From the NCBI GenBank assembly GCA_002786025.1, contig NHNW01000006.1, forward strand, positions 124,001 to 188,000: DNA of 64,000 nucleotides. The letters run 5' to 3'. The first letter of the stretch is position 1; the number at the start of each line of letters is the position of its first letter. This document shows positions 63,255 to 64,000 of the stretch, in pieces. This DNA is from Zasmidium citrigriseum (lineage: Eukaryota > Ascomycota > Dothideomycetes > Mycosphaerellales > Mycosphaerellaceae). The notes beneath the pieces are model-generated. The model had not been told where the DNA came from. It ran no database searches and saw only the letters and a list, made by a program, of their open reading frames with translations. The translations under genes were made by a program, and so were the position numbers.

Positions 63255-64000
63255 TCACTTTGCAGCGACCTGCAGTCTCTCCAAGCGCTCACCGACTGCA
63301 TCCACTAACGCAGTCTCCTTCTCCAGCAACTTGAACACTTCCGCCAGCTTCTGTCTCCGAATGCCGTCTCCTGCTGTCGAAGGTCGGGATCCATTGGCCT
63401 CTCCATTTGCACCGAGCTCATTCTGCATTGCTTCTGCCTGGCTGAGAAGCTGCTTGTAGACCTCCTCAACAGCCCTGAATCGACCGGCAAGGGTATCTTC
63501 GTCTCCCATGTCGCTCGGCTGCGAGTCTGTCGACACGGTGAGATGGCTGTTCTCCATCCTCACAACACCGGCCGGACTAGACGGTCGAGCCGAGATGCTC
63601 TGGTCGATCTTGGCCACTTCTTCCGCAAACGCCTTCTCTTTCTTCGACATTTCCCTCCCACCTAGCCCTCTCATCTTCTTTCGCAGAGCCTCCACTCTGT
63701 GCGTGATTTCTTGCGTCTTGTCTTTCGACTCCCGGATACGAGTTTCCATCTTATATCGTCCACCACGTACCAGCTCCGGCGCTCCCTCTGCCTGCTCATT
63801 GAATTCGTCTTCGCCAGTCACACTGTTCACGCGGGTTGAGAGCTCCTTCACTTTCTCGATTTGGGCCTTCAACTCGCTCATCAGCCTCTCACATCTCCTG
63901 AAAAGGTCTCCAGTCGCCTGGCCAATTGCGTGAGTCTCCTTGCTGATCGTTCGATGAGCCTCAGTAAGCTTCTGCAGAGTGTAAGGTGAGAAGCTGATTT
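63255..64000 (-). CDS. nup82: probable nucleoporin NUP82, C-terminal part (edge)
   Basis: The frame is open from the right edge to the stop at 63255-63257, giving about 248 residues of a truncated gene. The sequence is a heptad-rich coiled coil (SPYTLQKLTEAHRTISKETH, then RRCERLMSELKAQIEKV, RVEALRKKMRGLGG) with a Ser/Pro insert, ending in KLLEKETALVDAVGERLERL. This agrees with the C-terminal coiled coil of fungal Nup82, which joins Nsp1 and Nup159 on the cytoplasmic face of the pore. Its N-terminal beta-propeller would lie beyond the window, so the name is less certain than the coiled-coil description. An internal ATG at 63881 is not a start, because the frame continues upstream. Confidence 0.65.
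   Translation of the reverse strand, partial: ISFSPYTLQKLTEAHRTISKETHAIGQATGDLFRRCERLMSELKAQIEKVKELSTRVNSVTGEDEFNEQAEGAPELVRGGRYKMETRIRESKDKTQEITHRVEALRKKMRGLGGREMSKKEKAFAEEVAKIDQSISARPSSPAGVVRMENSHLTVSTDSQPSDMGDEDTLAGRFRAVEEVYKQLLSQAEAMQNELGANGEANGSRPSTAGDGIRRQKLAEVFKLLEKETALVDAVGERLERLQVAAK

Overview
The window is a stretch of nuclear chromosome from a filamentous ascomycete. The evidence is dense, single-copy housekeeping genes on both strands, short (about 45-70 nt) GT-AG introns, and protein families with filamentous-fungal features (MLP1/TPR, TFA2, RSR1, EMC1, a DUR3-type urea permease, a Pdx2 glutaminase, arylamine N-acetyltransferase). One AT-rich tract shows saturated repeat-induced point mutation (RIP). 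The style of the small unknown proteins suggests a Dothideomycete, perhaps near Mycosphaerellaceae, but that placement is inference.

Region by region. 0.4-3.6 kb: a small cupin gene and a nine-exon amino-acid permease, both on the minus strand. 4.56-7.13 kb: a RIP-saturated repeat. Its minus strand still decodes into the core of a Tc1/mariner transposase, with stops where Trp and Gln are expected and two of three catalytic acidic positions changed. 7.5-11.1 kb: an isochorismatase-like hydrolase, a GNAT acetyltransferase and the Hsp90 co-chaperone CDC37. 12-17.7 kb: four lineage-restricted genes (two single-pass membrane proteins, a 73-residue eight-Cys protein, an F-box protein). 18-25.6 kb: TFIIE-beta (TFA2), divergent from a 2,102-residue nuclear-basket protein (MLP1/TPR). 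26-32.6 kb: the meiotic helicase HFM1/MER3 and a nucleotide-sugar transporter. 33.7-38.9 kb: a PLP aminotransferase, a protein with two F-box-like halves, and the polarity GTPase RSR1. 40.4-49.4 kb: EMC1, a short-chain dehydrogenase-like protein, arylamine N-acetyltransferase, a DUF4267-type membrane protein and adenylosuccinate lyase. 50.1-63.9 kb: a Ser-rich protein with an in-frame stop that a possible intron would remove, a DUR3-type permease, Pdx2, a 4'-phosphopantetheinyl transferase, the Tudor staphylococcal nuclease SND1, and the C-terminal part of a probable NUP82 that runs off the right edge.

No biosynthetic cluster, CRISPR array, rRNA or tRNA was seen. The genes are mostly unrelated housekeeping neighbours. 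The most unusual signals are the near-total loss of CA/TG dinucleotides in the transposon, the two-ORF gene at 50.1-50.9 kb, two interchangeable first exons of the aminotransferase, a 10-nt exon in RSR1, upstream ORFs touching the starts of the phosphopantetheinyl transferase and EMC1 genes, and a dehydrogenase-fold protein lacking its catalytic Tyr/Lys. Splice sites were placed by eye from reading frame, consensus ends and protein continuity; spliced lengths divide by three in every multi-exon model for which exons are listed.
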